This document shows, piece after piece, positions 1 to 8,458 of a DNA stretch of 64,000 bases. The notes beneath the pieces are model-generated. The model saw nothing but the letters and a program-made list of their open reading frames with translations. It did not search any database and was not told where the DNA came from. Source of the DNA: Mycolicibacterium aurum (GTDB lineage: Bacteria > Actinomycetota > Actinomycetes > Mycobacteriales > Mycobacteriaceae); contig NZ_LR134356.1 in assembly GCF_900637195.1 (NCBI RefSeq), positions 5,704,001 through 5,768,000 on the forward strand, read 5' to 3'. The position numbers and the translations under genes were made by a program. Each line of letters starts with the position of its first letter. Position 1 is the first letter of the stretch.

Positions 1-2
1 GC

Positions 3-608
3 AGACGCGCCGCGCGCCCGTCCGGGGACGACCGGGAACTGGCCATCCTGGAAACCGCAGAACGCCTGCTGGAGGACCGCCCGCTCGCCGAGGTCTCGGT
101 GGACGACCTGGCCAAGGGAGCGGGCATCTCGCGGCCGACGTTCTACTTCTACTTCGCGTCCAAGGACGCGGTACTGCTGACGCTGCTCGAGCGTGTGATC
201 GCCCAGGCAGACGCCGCGCTGGAGGACCTGATCGCCAACCGGCCCGCGGACCGGCGGGCCATCTGGCGCCGGGGCATCGACGTCTTCGTCCGCACGTTCG
301 GCGCGCACCGCGCGGTGTGCAGGGCGACCGTCGGGGTGCAGGCGACCAATTCCGAGGCCCGTGAGCTGTGGTCCAGGTCGATGCAACGCTGGATCGACCA
401 CATCGCGGCGGTCATCGAGGCCGAGCGCGCCGACGGCTTCGCCCCGGTGACGCTGCCCGCGATCGAACTGTCGACGGCGCTGAACCTCATGAACGAGTCG
501 GTGATGACGGCGACGTTCGCGGGCCACGAGCCGTCGATCCCCGACCATCGCGTGCTCGACAACCTCGTCCACATTTGGACCACGAGCATTTACGGCGAGA
601 CCGCCTGA
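3..608 (+). CDS. ethR: TetR-family repressor EthR, 5' end cut by the window
   Basis: The frame is open from the left edge, so the N-terminus is missing. The visible part begins RPSGDDRELAILETAE and carries the TetR helix-turn-helix (SVDDLAKGAGISRPTFYFYF), then an all-helical ligand domain ending in VHIWTTSIYGE. Start, core and end closely resemble M. tuberculosis EthR as I remember it. That protein represses the Baeyer-Villiger monooxygenase gene ethA and so influences ethionamide activation. An ethA partner would lie left of the window and cannot be seen. The stop is 24 bp before dinB. Confidence 0.9.
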   Translation, partial: RRAARPSGDDRELAILETAERLLEDRPLAEVSVDDLAKGAGISRPTFYFYFASKDAVLLTLLERVIAQADAALEDLIANRPADRRAIWRRGIDVFVRTFGAHRAVCRATVGVQATNSEARELWSRSMQRWIDHIAAVIEAERADGFAPVTLPAIELSTALNLMNESVMTATFAGHEPSIPDHRVLDNLVHIWTTSIYGETA

Positions 609-624
609 TCTGTCGGACATCAAT

Positions 625-640
625 GCGAACATATGTTCGT
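625..640. promoter_or_regulatory. LexA (SOS) box-like palindrome over the dinB start
   Basis: The sequence GCGAAC-ATAT-GTTCGT has a perfect 14-bp palindromic core (626-639). It matches the mycobacterial/Gram-positive SOS consensus TCGAAC-N4-GTTCGA at 10 of 12 fixed positions. The dinB ATG at 633 lies inside it, so bound LexA would cover the translation start and probably the transcription start. LexA control is an inference. Confidence 0.6.
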
Positions 641-1847
641 GTCCGATGGCGCCAGCATCCTGCACGCTGACCTCGATTCGTTCTACGCCTCGGTCGAGCA
701 GCGTGACGATCCGTCGCTGCGTGGCCGGCCGGTGCTGGTCGGCGGCGGTGTGGTCCTGGCGGCCAGCTACGAGGCCAAGGCCTACGGAGTACGTACCGCG
801 ATGGGGGGCCGTCAGGCGCGTGCGCTGTGTCCGCACGCGATCGTCGTCCCGCCGCGGATGTCGGCCTACTCCAAGGCCAGCGAGGCGGTGTTCGAGGTTT
901 TCCGCGACACCACTCCCCTGGTCGAGCCCCTGTCGGTGGACGAGGCGTTCCTCGATGTCTCCGGACTTCGCCGGGTCTCCGGGACACCGGTGCAGATCGG
1001 TGCGCGGCTGCGGGAGCGGGTGCGCGAGGAGGTCGGTCTGCCGATCACCGTCGGCATCGCACGCACCAAGTTTCTCGCCAAGGTCGCCAGCCAGGAGGGC
1101 AAGCCCGACGGGTTGTTGCTGGTGCCGCCGGACCGGGAACTGGAGTTCCTGCACCCACTGCCCGTGCGGCGGCTGTGGGGCGTGGGAGCCAAGACCGCGG
1201 ACAAACTGCGCGCACACGGCATCGAGACGGTCGCGGATGTGGCCGAGCTGAGCGAGACCACACTGGGGTCGCTGGTGGGCGCAGCGATGGGTCGCCAGCT
1301 GTTCGCCTTGTCGCACAACGTGGATCGTCGTCGGGTCACCACGGGACAACGACGCCGTTCCGTCGGCGCGCAGCGGGCGCTGGGCCGGGCGGGAAGTTCC
1401 ATGTCGGCCGCCGAGGTCGACGCCGTCGTGGTGAACCTCGTCGACAGGATCACGCGGCGCATGCGCAAAGCCGACCGGACCGGACGCACGGTGGTGTTGC
1501 GGTTGCGGTTTCACGACTTCGGCCGCGTGACCAGGTCTCATACGATGCCGCGCGCCACCGCGTCCACCGACGTGATTCTGGGCGCCGCGCGGTGCCTGGT
1601 GTCGGCCGCCGGCCCCCTGATCGCGGACCGCGGCCTCACGCTGATCGGGTTCGCGGTGTGCAACATCGACCGCGACGGGGCCCAGCAGCTCACACTGCCG
1701 TTCGGGGAGGCGGCCGACGTGCGGGATTCGCTCACGATCGACCTGGCCATCGACCGGGTGCGGGGACGTTACGGCAACGCCGCGCTGACCCGGGGCGTAC
1801 TTGTGGGCCGTGACCCGGGATTGGAAATGCCCATGCTGCCGGACTGA
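633..1847 (+). CDS. dinB3: Y-family DNA polymerase IV (DinB3-type)
   Basis: This 404-residue translesion polymerase has the palm motifs HADLDSFYASVEQ (first catalytic Asp about residue 12) and SVDEAFLDVS (catalytic Asp-Glu). These are followed by thumb helix-hairpin-helix motifs (RRLWGVGAKTADKL), a little-finger domain, and a late QLTLPF motif typical of beta-clamp binding. Position beside ethR matches the third DinB of M. smegmatis, which M. tuberculosis lacks. The start could be ATG 633 or in-frame GTG 639. Neither has a good Shine-Dalgarno, which suggests leaderless translation. The SOS-like palindrome over the start implies damage control, although not all mycobacterial dinB genes are SOS-induced. 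Confidence 0.9.
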   Translation: MFVSDGASILHADLDSFYASVEQRDDPSLRGRPVLVGGGVVLAASYEAKAYGVRTAMGGRQARALCPHAIVVPPRMSAYSKASEAVFEVFRDTTPLVEPLSVDEAFLDVSGLRRVSGTPVQIGARLRERVREEVGLPITVGIARTKFLAKVASQEGKPDGLLLVPPDRELEFLHPLPVRRLWGVGAKTADKLRAHGIETVADVAELSETTLGSLVGAAMGRQLFALSHNVDRRRVTTGQRRRSVGAQRALGRAGSSMSAAEVDAVVVNLVDRITRRMRKADRTGRTVVLRLRFHDFGRVTRSHTMPRATASTDVILGAARCLVSAAGPLIADRGLTLIGFAVCNIDRDGAQQLTLPFGEAADVRDSLTIDLAIDRVRGRYGNAALTRGVLVGRDPGLEMPMLPD

Positions 1848-1860
1848 CCAGGCATTTCGG

Positions 1861-2868
1861 CTACCGGGCGCGCGTCCAGGCGAGCAGGTCGTCGGCCGAC
1901 CAGGTGTTGACGATGCGTGCGGGCTCAAGGCCGGCATCGAGCGCGCGCTGGGCCCCGTAACCCAGGAATTCCAACTGACCCGGTGCGTGGGAGTCGGTGT
2001 CGATCGAGAACACGCAGCCGATGTCCATCGCGAGAGTGAGCAGCCGCGTCGGCGGATCCCGTCGCTCCGGCCGGGAGTTGATCTCCACCGCGGTGCCGGC
2101 GTCACGGCACGCGGTGAACACCTTCTCGGCGTCGAACGTCGATTCGGGCCGGGTACCGCGGCCGCCGGTCACCAGTCGCCCCGTGCAGTGACCGAGCACG
2201 TCGGTGTGCGGGTTGGCGACGGCCTTGAGCATCCGCCGGGTCATCGACGGAGCATCCATGGCGAGCTTCGAGTGGACACTGGCGACGACGACGTCGAGCC
2301 GCTCCAGCAGTTCGTCCTCCTGGTCGAGCGACCCGTCTTCGAGGATGTCGACCTCGATGCCGGTGAGAATCCGCATGGGAGCCACGGTTTCGCGGATCTC
2401 GTCGATGACGTCGAGCTGTTCACGCAGCCGCTCCGGCGACAGCCCGTTGGCGATCCGCAGGCGCGGCGAGTGGTCGGTGAGGGCACAGTATTCGTGGCCC
2501 AGGTCGCGCGCCGCCAGCATCATCTCTTCGATGGGTGCGGAGCCGTCGGACCAGTTGGAGTGGACGTGCAGGTCGCCCCGAAGGGCGGTGCGGATGTCGC
2601 CACCGCCGAGATCCTGGGCGGCCTCGCGCAGCTCGATCAGCGCCTCGGGTTCGCGGCCGGCCCACGCTTCGGCGATCACCTTGGCGGTCTTCGGTCCGAT
2701 CTTGGGGAGCGTCTGCCAGCTGTTGGCCGCTCCGTGCTTCTCCCGCTGTGCGTCCGTCAGCCCTTCGATCACGTCAGCGGCGGTGCGGTAGGCCATCACC
2801 CGCCGCGATTCCTCCCGCGCGCGGTCTTTGTAATAGGCGATCTGGCGCAGCGCGATGACCGGGTCCAT
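1861..2868 (-). CDS. PHP-domain phosphoesterase with N-terminal helix-hairpin-helix
   Basis: The protein has 335 residues. A helix-hairpin-helix (LPKIGPKTAKVIAEAW, about 54-70) precedes a complete PHP metal site: GDLHVHSNWSDG (about 99-110), LTDHS, GIEVDI, VVASVHS, LGHCTGR, EINSRPER and DTDSH. This resembles the C-terminal half of PolX-type proteins without the nucleotidyltransferase domain. The likely activity is metal-dependent phosphoesterase or nuclease activity on nucleic-acid ends, but the substrate is not shown by sequence. It is convergent with dinB3 and the ends are 13 bp apart. A DNA-repair role is suggested by the HhH module and the neighbour. Confidence 0.8.
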   Translation of the reverse strand: MDPVIALRQIAYYKDRAREESRRVMAYRTAADVIEGLTDAQREKHGAANSWQTLPKIGPKTAKVIAEAWAGREPEALIELREAAQDLGGGDIRTALRGDLHVHSNWSDGSAPIEEMMLAARDLGHEYCALTDHSPRLRIANGLSPERLREQLDVIDEIRETVAPMRILTGIEVDILEDGSLDQEDELLERLDVVVASVHSKLAMDAPSMTRRMLKAVANPHTDVLGHCTGRLVTGGRGTRPESTFDAEKVFTACRDAGTAVEINSRPERRDPPTRLLTLAMDIGCVFSIDTDSHAPGQLEFLGYGAQRALDAGLEPARIVNTWSADDLLAWTRAR

Positions 2869-2893
2869 GGCTCCAGTGTGCCCGTGGCAGCGC

Positions 2894-3463
2894 CTAGCCA
2901 GACCACGCCGGGTCGCGGCCGGTGAGCGCCACCACCCGGTCGATCAGCGGAGCGTCGTCGGCCACCGGGACGGCCGCTCCGAACAGCCCGTCGATCGGCT
3001 CTCCTCCGGAGAATGACGCCACATGCCCCAGCACCGCTTCCAGGGTGTCGACCGGTACCTCGTACGGCAACCCCGCGGTCACGGCGATGTCCCACCCGTG
3101 CACCACCACCTCTGTCAACGCGATCATCCCGCCGACCTCGGCCGGAAAGTCGACGCCGCCCGCCCGCGACATTCCCTCCCACGCCGCGGGCTCCTTCCAC
3201 GCCGCGGCGAGACCCGCGAGCCGTGTGGGATACGAGCTGCGCCAGTCCTCGTCGAGGGCCACGTCGGTGCTCGGCGGGGTGTCGGTCAGTTCACCGAAGT
3301 CTTTGCGCGCAGCTGCGGCGAAGGCCGACGACAAGCCGCCGACGTGGGCGATCATCGTTCGCAGGTCCATGTGGGTGCACGGGGTTGCCGCACCGAGTTG
3401 TTGGTCGCTCACCTGGTGCAGAAGGCCGGCGGTGCTGGTGCACGCCGTGGTCATGTCGATCAT
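2894..3463 (-). CDS. TIGR03086-type metal-binding protein (DinB/mycothiol-dependent isomerase fold)
   Basis: This 189-residue protein begins with the family pattern CTSTAGLLHQVSDQQLGAATPC. It continues with MIAHVGG and EVVVHGWDIAV, whose His residues are the usual metal ligands of the DinB/YfiT four-helix fold. Many actinobacterial members are mycothiol-dependent transferases or isomerases, but this one's substrate is unknown. A slightly later ATG at 3454 is also possible. It stands 25 bp upstream of the PHP gene in the same direction. Confidence 0.75.
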   Translation of the reverse strand: MIDMTTACTSTAGLLHQVSDQQLGAATPCTHMDLRTMIAHVGGLSSAFAAAARKDFGELTDTPPSTDVALDEDWRSSYPTRLAGLAAAWKEPAAWEGMSRAGGVDFPAEVGGMIALTEVVVHGWDIAVTAGLPYEVPVDTLEAVLGHVASFSGGEPIDGLFGAAVPVADDAPLIDRVVALTGRDPAWSG

Positions 3464-3510
3464 GGCGGTACTGACCCGGTGCCGGCCCGGAACTCATCGC
3501 GGGCGAACGT

Positions 3511-4302
3511 TCAGGCGCCCGCCTTGGGATGGGCCGCGGCCATCTGGAGAAGCCGCAGGTAGCCCGGCAGCTCCCAGGCGGCCCGCCCGACGAACAGCCC
3601 AGTGACGTGGTCGATGCCGAGCAGGTCCTCGGCGTTGTCGAGATTGACCGAGCCGCCGTAGAGCAGACCGCTCGTGCGGCCGCCGTACTCGCGGCCGAGA
3701 GCGGCGAACGGCTCGCGTAGTTCCTCGACGGTGGCGGGCCGGCCGTTCTCGCCGATCGCCCAGATGGGTTCGTAGGCGATCAGGACGCGTCCCAACTGCT
3801 CTGGAGTGAGGCCGTCGAGCGCTCCGGCGGCCTGCTGCAGGATGAATGGCGCGGACTCCCCGGCCTGGTTGACCTCGGCGCTCTCGCCGATACACAGCAG
3901 CGGGACCAGTCCGTGCGCCAGCGCAGCAGCCACCTTGAGGCGGGTCGTCGCCACGGTCTCACCGAAGTGCTCGCGCCGTTCCGAGTGGCCGATCTCGACC
4001 AGCTGGGCGCCGGCGTCCTTGGCCTGGGGGACGGACACCTCCCCCGTCCAGGCTCCATGGTCGTCCCAATGTGCGTTCTGCACCCCGAGCAGCACGGGCG
4101 ACTCGGCTCCAAGTTCGTCGCGGGTGGCGGCGAGCGCGGTGAACGACGGGATGATGAATGGCTGGACTCCCGAGAGACCGGTCTTACCGAGGTGGTCGTG
4201 CAGCCCGCGGGCATAACGGCGAGCTTCGGCGAGTCCCTTGTTCATCTTCCAGCTGGTGCCGATCCACAACGGCCCCATGCGGATCGCCCCCGTGTCAGTC
4301 AC
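3511..4302 (-). CDS. lerI: TIM-like L-erythrulose-1-phosphate isomerase (probable)
   Basis: This 263-residue protein is a triosephosphate-isomerase homologue: catalytic Lys in GTSWKMNK, catalytic His in EIGHSERREHFGE, catalytic Glu in AYEPIWAIG, and the phosphate loop GLLYGGSVN. The usual N-W-K-M-N of glycolytic TIM is S-W-K-M-N here, as I recall for the LerI/EryH branch. That branch interconverts L-erythrulose 1-phosphate and D-erythrulose 4-phosphate. The gene overlaps the rpiB-like gene by 8 bp (GTGACTGA) and follows an erythrulose-kinase candidate, which supports a four-carbon substrate. The genuine glycolytic tpiA should be elsewhere. GTG 4302 is the coupled start; an internal ATG 24 bp later is possible. 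Confidence 0.8.
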   Translation of the reverse strand: MTDTGAIRMGPLWIGTSWKMNKGLAEARRYARGLHDHLGKTGLSGVQPFIIPSFTALAATRDELGAESPVLLGVQNAHWDDHGAWTGEVSVPQAKDAGAQLVEIGHSERREHFGETVATTRLKVAAALAHGLVPLLCIGESAEVNQAGESAPFILQQAAGALDGLTPEQLGRVLIAYEPIWAIGENGRPATVEELREPFAALGREYGGRTSGLLYGGSVNLDNAEDLLGIDHVTGLFVGRAAWELPGYLRLLQMAAAHPKAGA

Positions 4303-4753
4303 CCTCGTACGCGCAGATGGCGTCGACCTTGGCCGCGGACGAGGACTGCGGATCGAACTCCAGCCCGAGCCATTCCTTCACCAGGGTTCGCGCCAGCTCC
4401 AGCCCGACGACCCGCTCCCCCATGCACAGCACCTGAGCGTTGTTCGACAGGACGGAGCGTTGGACGGAGTAGATGTCGTGGGCGGTGACGGCACGGATCC
4501 CCTTGACCTTGTTTGCGGCGATGGCGACGCCAAGGCCGGTCCCGCAGATCAGCAGCGCGCGATCCGCCTCGCCGCGGGCGACCTTCTCGGCGGCGGCCAC
4601 AGCGACGTTCGGGTACGACGTGTCATCGTCGGGGTCCGCGACGCCGACGTCCGCAACGACCTCCACCCGGTCATCGGCCTCGAGGTCCTTGCGCAGGGCT
4701 TCCTTGTAATTGAATCCGGCGTTGTCGCCGCCGATCACGATCTTCAGTGCCAT
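4295..4753 (-). CDS. derI: RpiB-family D-erythrulose-4-phosphate isomerase (probable)
   Basis: This 152-residue protein has the RpiB/LacAB fold signatures GGDNAGF, catalytic Cys70 in LLICGTGLGVA and His92 in TAHDIYS. The family isomerises sugar phosphates. Between a LerI-like and a DhaK-type kinase gene, the expected reaction is D-erythrulose 4-phosphate to D-erythrose 4-phosphate, which enters the pentose-phosphate and shikimate pathways. It overlaps lerI by 8 bp and lies 19 bp after the kinase stop. An ordinary ribose-5-phosphate isomerase is the alternative, but the context argues against it. Confidence 0.78.
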   Translation of the reverse strand: MALKIVIGGDNAGFNYKEALRKDLEADDRVEVVADVGVADPDDDTSYPNVAVAAAEKVARGEADRALLICGTGLGVAIAANKVKGIRAVTAHDIYSVQRSVLSNNAQVLCMGERVVGLELARTLVKEWLGLEFDPQSSSAAKVDAICAYEGD

Positions 4754-4772
4754 TGTTTGCTCCTTCTCACAG

Positions 4773-6488
4773 TCATCGAGTCAGCTGCTCGCCGAGAGCC
4801 GCCATCAGCATCGAGAACGACAGTGCGCCGGGGTCCGGAGTGCCCTTGCTCTTCTCGCCGAGTACCCGCGCTCGGCCCAACCGCGCCGTGATGTCGGCGG
4901 TCTTGTCGGCCGCTTCGCGCGCTACACGCGCTGCGGTGGCGATGGCGGGTCCCGCGTCCGCGTCGAACGCGTCGACGAGTGCGTCCCGGAATGGCACGGC
5001 GGCGTCGACCATGGTCTTGTCACCCAGTTGGGCGCCCCCGAGCCGGAGGACGGCGTCGATCCCCGCGTTGACGGCATCGACGACGTTCTGCTCGCCGGCA
5101 CCGTCGGTGTCGGTGAACAGTCCCCCTGCGCTGGTCAGCGCCGCCCCCCACAGGGCGCCTGAGGTGCCACCGGCTGAGTCGGCCCATGCCTGACCGGCCA
5201 GCAGCAGCGTGGTCCTCGCGCCGGCACCCTGGTCCACGGCGGCACGGGCGGCTTCGGCTGCGCCGCGGGAACCGTAGGCCATGCCCTGGCCGTGATCGCC
5301 GTCCCCGGCGACCGCGTCGAGCCGACCGAGTTCGGCCTCGTTGTCGGCGCACACGTTCTGAAATGTCTCCAGCACTGCGACGATGGTCTGGGCGCAGGCT
5401 CGGGAGTCCTCGCTCGAATCCGGGATCTCCGCTTCGGCCGCGTCCCAGATCTCGGTACGGGCCGGACGCTCGACATCGGGCATCGCCCCGCGCCGAAACG
5501 CGGGAGTGTCCACCGGTGCCAGCCAGAGCCTTTCGAGTTCGTCATCGAGGAATACCAGGGTCAACGACAGCCCGGCCATGTCCAGGCTGGTGACGAACTC
5601 GCCGACCTCGGGGCGCACGGCGGTCAGCCCTTTCTCCTGCAGCCGTTCGGCGATCCGCCCGTAGACGACGAAGAGCTCCTCGTACTTGACGGTGCCGAGG
5701 CCGTTCAGGATCACGGCGACGCGGCCGTCGTATCCGTTCTCGCCGCGCGGGGGCTCTTCGGCCATCAGATCGTCGAACAGCAGATCGGCGATCTCGGCGG
5801 CGGTGCCGATGCCGGTGTCCCGGACGCCCGGCTCGCCGTGAATGCCGAGTCCGACACCCATCTGGCCCTTCTCGATGTGGAAGAGCGGCTCGTCGGCGCC
5901 GGGCAAGGTGCACCCGTCGAAGGCCACACCGAAGGACCGGGTCGCGTCGTTGGCCTTCCAGGCCACCCGCTCGGCTTCATCGAGGTCTGCGCCGGCTTCG
6001 ATGGCAGCCCCTGCGATCTTGAAGACGGGGAGATCACCGGCGACGCCCCGACGGTCGCGATGGTTGTCCGGCCCGTTGGAGGCGATGTCGTCGCTGACGG
6101 TGACGATGCGCACGTCGATTCCCTCGTGACGCAGCTTCTCCGCGGCGAGGCCGAAGTGCAGGACGTCCCCGGCATAGTTGCCGAAGCCGAGGATGACGCC
6201 TCCGCCGTTCTCGGCATTGCGCACCACGGAGTACACCTCCGAGGCAGAGGGTGAGGAGAAGATGTTGCCGCACGGTGCGCCGTGGCCCATGCCCGGACCG
6301 ACCCAGCCGGCGAACGCCGGGTAGTGCCCGGACCCGCCGCCGATCACCAGTGCGGGTTGGCCCTGTGGAGTCTGCGTGGAGCGAGCGACGCCGCCGGGGA
6401 CTTCGGACAGCAGATCGGGATGGGCGGCGACGAGGCCGCGGACCGCTTCGTCGGCGAAGTCGTCTGCAGAGTTGAGGAGGTACGTCAT
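4773..6488 (-). CDS. lerK: Two-domain dihydroxyacetone-kinase-family kinase, probable erythrulose kinase
   Basis: The protein has 571 residues. The DhaK domain (about 1-340) has GGGSGHYPAFAG and the substrate-binding His217 in GLGIHGEPG. The DhaL ATP domain (about 375-571) has AVAGDGDHGQGM, SAGGTSGALWG and DKTMVDA. Fused DhaK-DhaL enzymes use ATP rather than the PTS. The usual GHEP is GHYP here. With lerI and derI directly downstream, the likely reaction is L-erythrulose to L-erythrulose 1-phosphate. Dihydroxyacetone kinase is the alternative. It is the first gene of the minus-strand operon and starts 95 bp from the gntR stop. Confidence 0.78.
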   Translation of the reverse strand: MTYLLNSADDFADEAVRGLVAAHPDLLSEVPGGVARSTQTPQGQPALVIGGGSGHYPAFAGWVGPGMGHGAPCGNIFSSPSASEVYSVVRNAENGGGVILGFGNYAGDVLHFGLAAEKLRHEGIDVRIVTVSDDIASNGPDNHRDRRGVAGDLPVFKIAGAAIEAGADLDEAERVAWKANDATRSFGVAFDGCTLPGADEPLFHIEKGQMGVGLGIHGEPGVRDTGIGTAAEIADLLFDDLMAEEPPRGENGYDGRVAVILNGLGTVKYEELFVVYGRIAERLQEKGLTAVRPEVGEFVTSLDMAGLSLTLVFLDDELERLWLAPVDTPAFRRGAMPDVERPARTEIWDAAEAEIPDSSEDSRACAQTIVAVLETFQNVCADNEAELGRLDAVAGDGDHGQGMAYGSRGAAEAARAAVDQGAGARTTLLLAGQAWADSAGGTSGALWGAALTSAGGLFTDTDGAGEQNVVDAVNAGIDAVLRLGGAQLGDKTMVDAAVPFRDALVDAFDADAGPAIATAARVAREAADKTADITARLGRARVLGEKSKGTPDPGALSFSMLMAALGEQLTR

Positions 6489-6551
6489 TGTCCGTCCTTG
6501 GGGATGCGCCGGGCAGTCCGCGGGAGCCGGTCCCGCGACCCGGGTGTTCGT

Positions 6552-6593
6552 TCAGTAATCGTATAGGATAGCGGCCACCGAATCACGGGCGAA
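6552..6593 (-). promoter_or_regulatory. Promoter/operator of the kinase-isomerase operon
   Basis: On the minus strand a TATCCT -10-like hexamer (6570-6565) has TTCGCC 17 bp upstream (6593-6588). The motif TATCCTAT-N2-GATT starting at 6570 recurs in the promoter of the divergent operon (7460-7473). Its core ATC-N6-GAT is an inverted repeat. It is therefore a candidate operator for the adjacent GntR regulator. The -35 match is weak. Confidence 0.5.
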
Positions 6594-7326
6594 GCTCGTC
6601 GGGGTTCGCATTGCGGACGGCTGCCGGGCGCGTCCCCTTCGCGCGTTCGGCCTGGGCGTGCTCGGCCAGTGCCCGTTCCTTCACACCCTTGATGTGCTCG
6701 TGCATGATGCGGTAGACCTCGGGTGCGTAGCCGCGCCGGAGCGCGGCCAGAATGTCGCGGTGCTCGGCGATCGCACACGCGGAATCCCGGACGCCCACCC
6801 CGATGAAGAGCCGGAAGCGCTGCCCGTGGCCGCCCAGTGCGTCGTAGGCTCGCAGCAGCGCCGCGTTGTCGGCGTGTTCGGCGATCAACCGGTGGAAGTG
6901 TTCGTCCGCGCGGTGATACGCCCTGATCGCGGCGGCGTCGGTCGTGTGCGGCGCTCGCTCCTGCCCTTCTATCGCCTGTTCCAGGCCGTCGAACAGTCTG
7001 GCATCGGCCCTGGTGCAGGCCAGCTCCGCGAGCTGCGGCTCGATGAGCAGACGGGCATCCATGATGTCCGTGATCTCCTTGGCGTCGGGCATCTCCGGCA
7101 CCCGGTAACCCCGCATGGCCACCCGTACGACGTTGCCGGTGGACTCCAGGCGGGCCAGCGCCTCCCGCACCGGTGTGGGTGAGACGCCCAGGTAGCGCGC
7201 CGTCCCATCGATACTGACGGGATCTCCGGACTGCAGGGTTCCGTCGAGAAGGAGCTCCATCAGGCGCTCGTAGACCTGATCGACAAGGGTGTTGCGCACC
7301 GGCATGGGGTACTCGTCGACTCCCAC
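6583..7326 (-). CDS. GntR/FadR-family (FCD) transcriptional regulator
   Basis: The 247 residues begin with a winged helix (QVYERLMELLLDGTLQSGDP, then LGVSPTPVREALARLE). An FCD ligand domain follows, with the His/Asp pattern expected for a metal-bound effector site (DARLLIEPQLAEL, HRADEHFHRLI, AEHRDILAAL). FCD regulators of this type usually sense sugar acids. The gene sits between the two halves of the sugar-acid operon, and two matching candidate operators lie at their promoters. GTG 7326 has a good GAGGGG Shine-Dalgarno 7 bp upstream. Confidence 0.88.
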   Translation of the reverse strand: MGVDEYPMPVRNTLVDQVYERLMELLLDGTLQSGDPVSIDGTARYLGVSPTPVREALARLESTGNVVRVAMRGYRVPEMPDAKEITDIMDARLLIEPQLAELACTRADARLFDGLEQAIEGQERAPHTTDAAAIRAYHRADEHFHRLIAEHADNAALLRAYDALGGHGQRFRLFIGVGVRDSACAIAEHRDILAALRRGYAPEVYRIMHEHIKGVKERALAEHAQAERAKGTRPAAVRNANPDELRP

Positions 7327-7434
7327 TTCATACCCCTCGCATCCCGGCGGCGTACCGCCCGGCGGACACGTCGGGGTTGGTGACCCTGCCGCTGCTCACG
7401 CCGTCCCATTCCAGCGAACAGAGTTTACCCGGCA

Positions 7435-7473
7435 TTGACAGACCGCACCCGGATGCCTATATCCTATGTGATT
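7435..7473 (+). promoter_or_regulatory. Promoter with overlapping candidate GntR operator
   Basis: TTGACA (7435-7440) is followed 19 bp later by TATCCT (7460-7465); TATATC at 17 bp is the alternative. The operator-like sequence TATCCTAT-GT-GATT (7460-7473) covers the -10 and the probable start site near 7472. It matches the element before the kinase operon in 12 fixed positions. A 43-nt leader would carry the GGAGG ribosome site before 7515. Confidence 0.55.
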
Positions 7474-7514
7474 TATACAGCTATTTGTGATCCAGAACAC
7501 GACGGAGGACCTGG

Positions 7515-8435
7515 ATGTACTCGGCTCACACCTGGCCGATCGCGGCCAACATGCTCGGGTTCGGCAACCGGGCACCCGACGGTGGCCACATCAAGGACGC
7601 GCCGTCGGCGGTATGGGCTTCGCAGCTGCGACAGGTCCGGGAACTGGGGTTCTCCTACATCGATCCCACCGATGCGTGGGTCCCGCTCGCTGCATTGTCG
7701 GACAGTCGGGTCGAGGAGTTCCGCACGGTTCTCCGCGACGAGGGTTTGGCGATCTCCTCCATCTCCATGACCCGTAACTCGGTTGTCGACGTCGCCAACG
7801 GGCCGAAGAACCTGGCCGACGCCCACCGGCTCATCGACCTCGCACCGACCTTCGGCGCCACCATCGTCAACACCGGCTTCATGCAGGCGGTCACGCCCGA
7901 ACAGAGCGAGCACATCTGGTTCTGGTTGGTGGAAGGTCATGTCGACGACCCGGCACTGCGTGATCTCGCGGTGGAACGCGTCCGCGAGCTGGGCGACCAC
8001 GCCCGGGCCAACGGGATCGAGCTCAGCCTGGAGATGTACGAGGACACCTACATCGGGACACCTGACGACGCGGTCAGCTTCATCCGCGACGTGGACCACG
8101 ACGCGGTGGGCTTGAATCCAGATCTGGGCAACCTGATCCGGCTGCATCGACCGATGCCGCATTTCAGTGAGATGTACGCCAAAGTCCTTCCCTACTCGAA
8201 CTTTTGGCACATCAAGAACTATTCGCGCGACTTCGACCCGGCGACCGGCGCGTACAGCTCCGCGCCGCTGCCGTTGAAGTACGGCTACATCAACTATCGC
8301 CAGATGATCCGTCTGGCACTCGAACTCGGATACACAGGGCCGTTCTGCTGCGAGCACTACGGCTCCGACTCTCTGGGCGTGTGCGCCGAGAACCGGGAGT
8401 ACATCGAGCAGGTTCTCTCCTCCGCACTCGCCTGA
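7515..8435 (+). CDS. Xylose-isomerase-like TIM-barrel protein, candidate 3-oxo-isoapionate (3-oxo sugar acid) decarboxylase
   Basis: This 306-residue sugar-phosphate isomerase/epimerase-type barrel has candidate metal ligands in SLEMYEDTYIG, GLNPDLGNL, WHIKNYSRDF and CCEHYG. A good GGAGG lies before ATG 7515. Members of this superfamily include 3-oxo-isoapionate decarboxylase (OiaC), which I recall yields L-erythrulose. The surrounding dehydrogenase, erythrulose kinase and isomerases make a decarboxylase acting on a 3-oxo five-carbon acid the best fit. Hydroxypyruvate or sugar isomerase is the alternative. Family is sure; function is inferred. Confidence 0.62.
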   Translation: MYSAHTWPIAANMLGFGNRAPDGGHIKDAPSAVWASQLRQVRELGFSYIDPTDAWVPLAALSDSRVEEFRTVLRDEGLAISSISMTRNSVVDVANGPKNLADAHRLIDLAPTFGATIVNTGFMQAVTPEQSEHIWFWLVEGHVDDPALRDLAVERVRELGDHARANGIELSLEMYEDTYIGTPDDAVSFIRDVDHDAVGLNPDLGNLIRLHRPMPHFSEMYAKVLPYSNFWHIKNYSRDFDPATGAYSSAPLPLKYGYINYRQMIRLALELGYTGPFCCEHYGSDSLGVCAENREYIEQVLSSALA

Positions 8436-8458
8436 CCTCCAACCCCGAAGGGCATCGC

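Noticed and set aside
3511..4302. Glycolytic triosephosphate isomerase
   Set aside because: The SWKMN variant and the position beside an erythrulose-type kinase and RpiB homologue fit the LerI branch better; glycolytic tpiA normally sits with gap-pgk.
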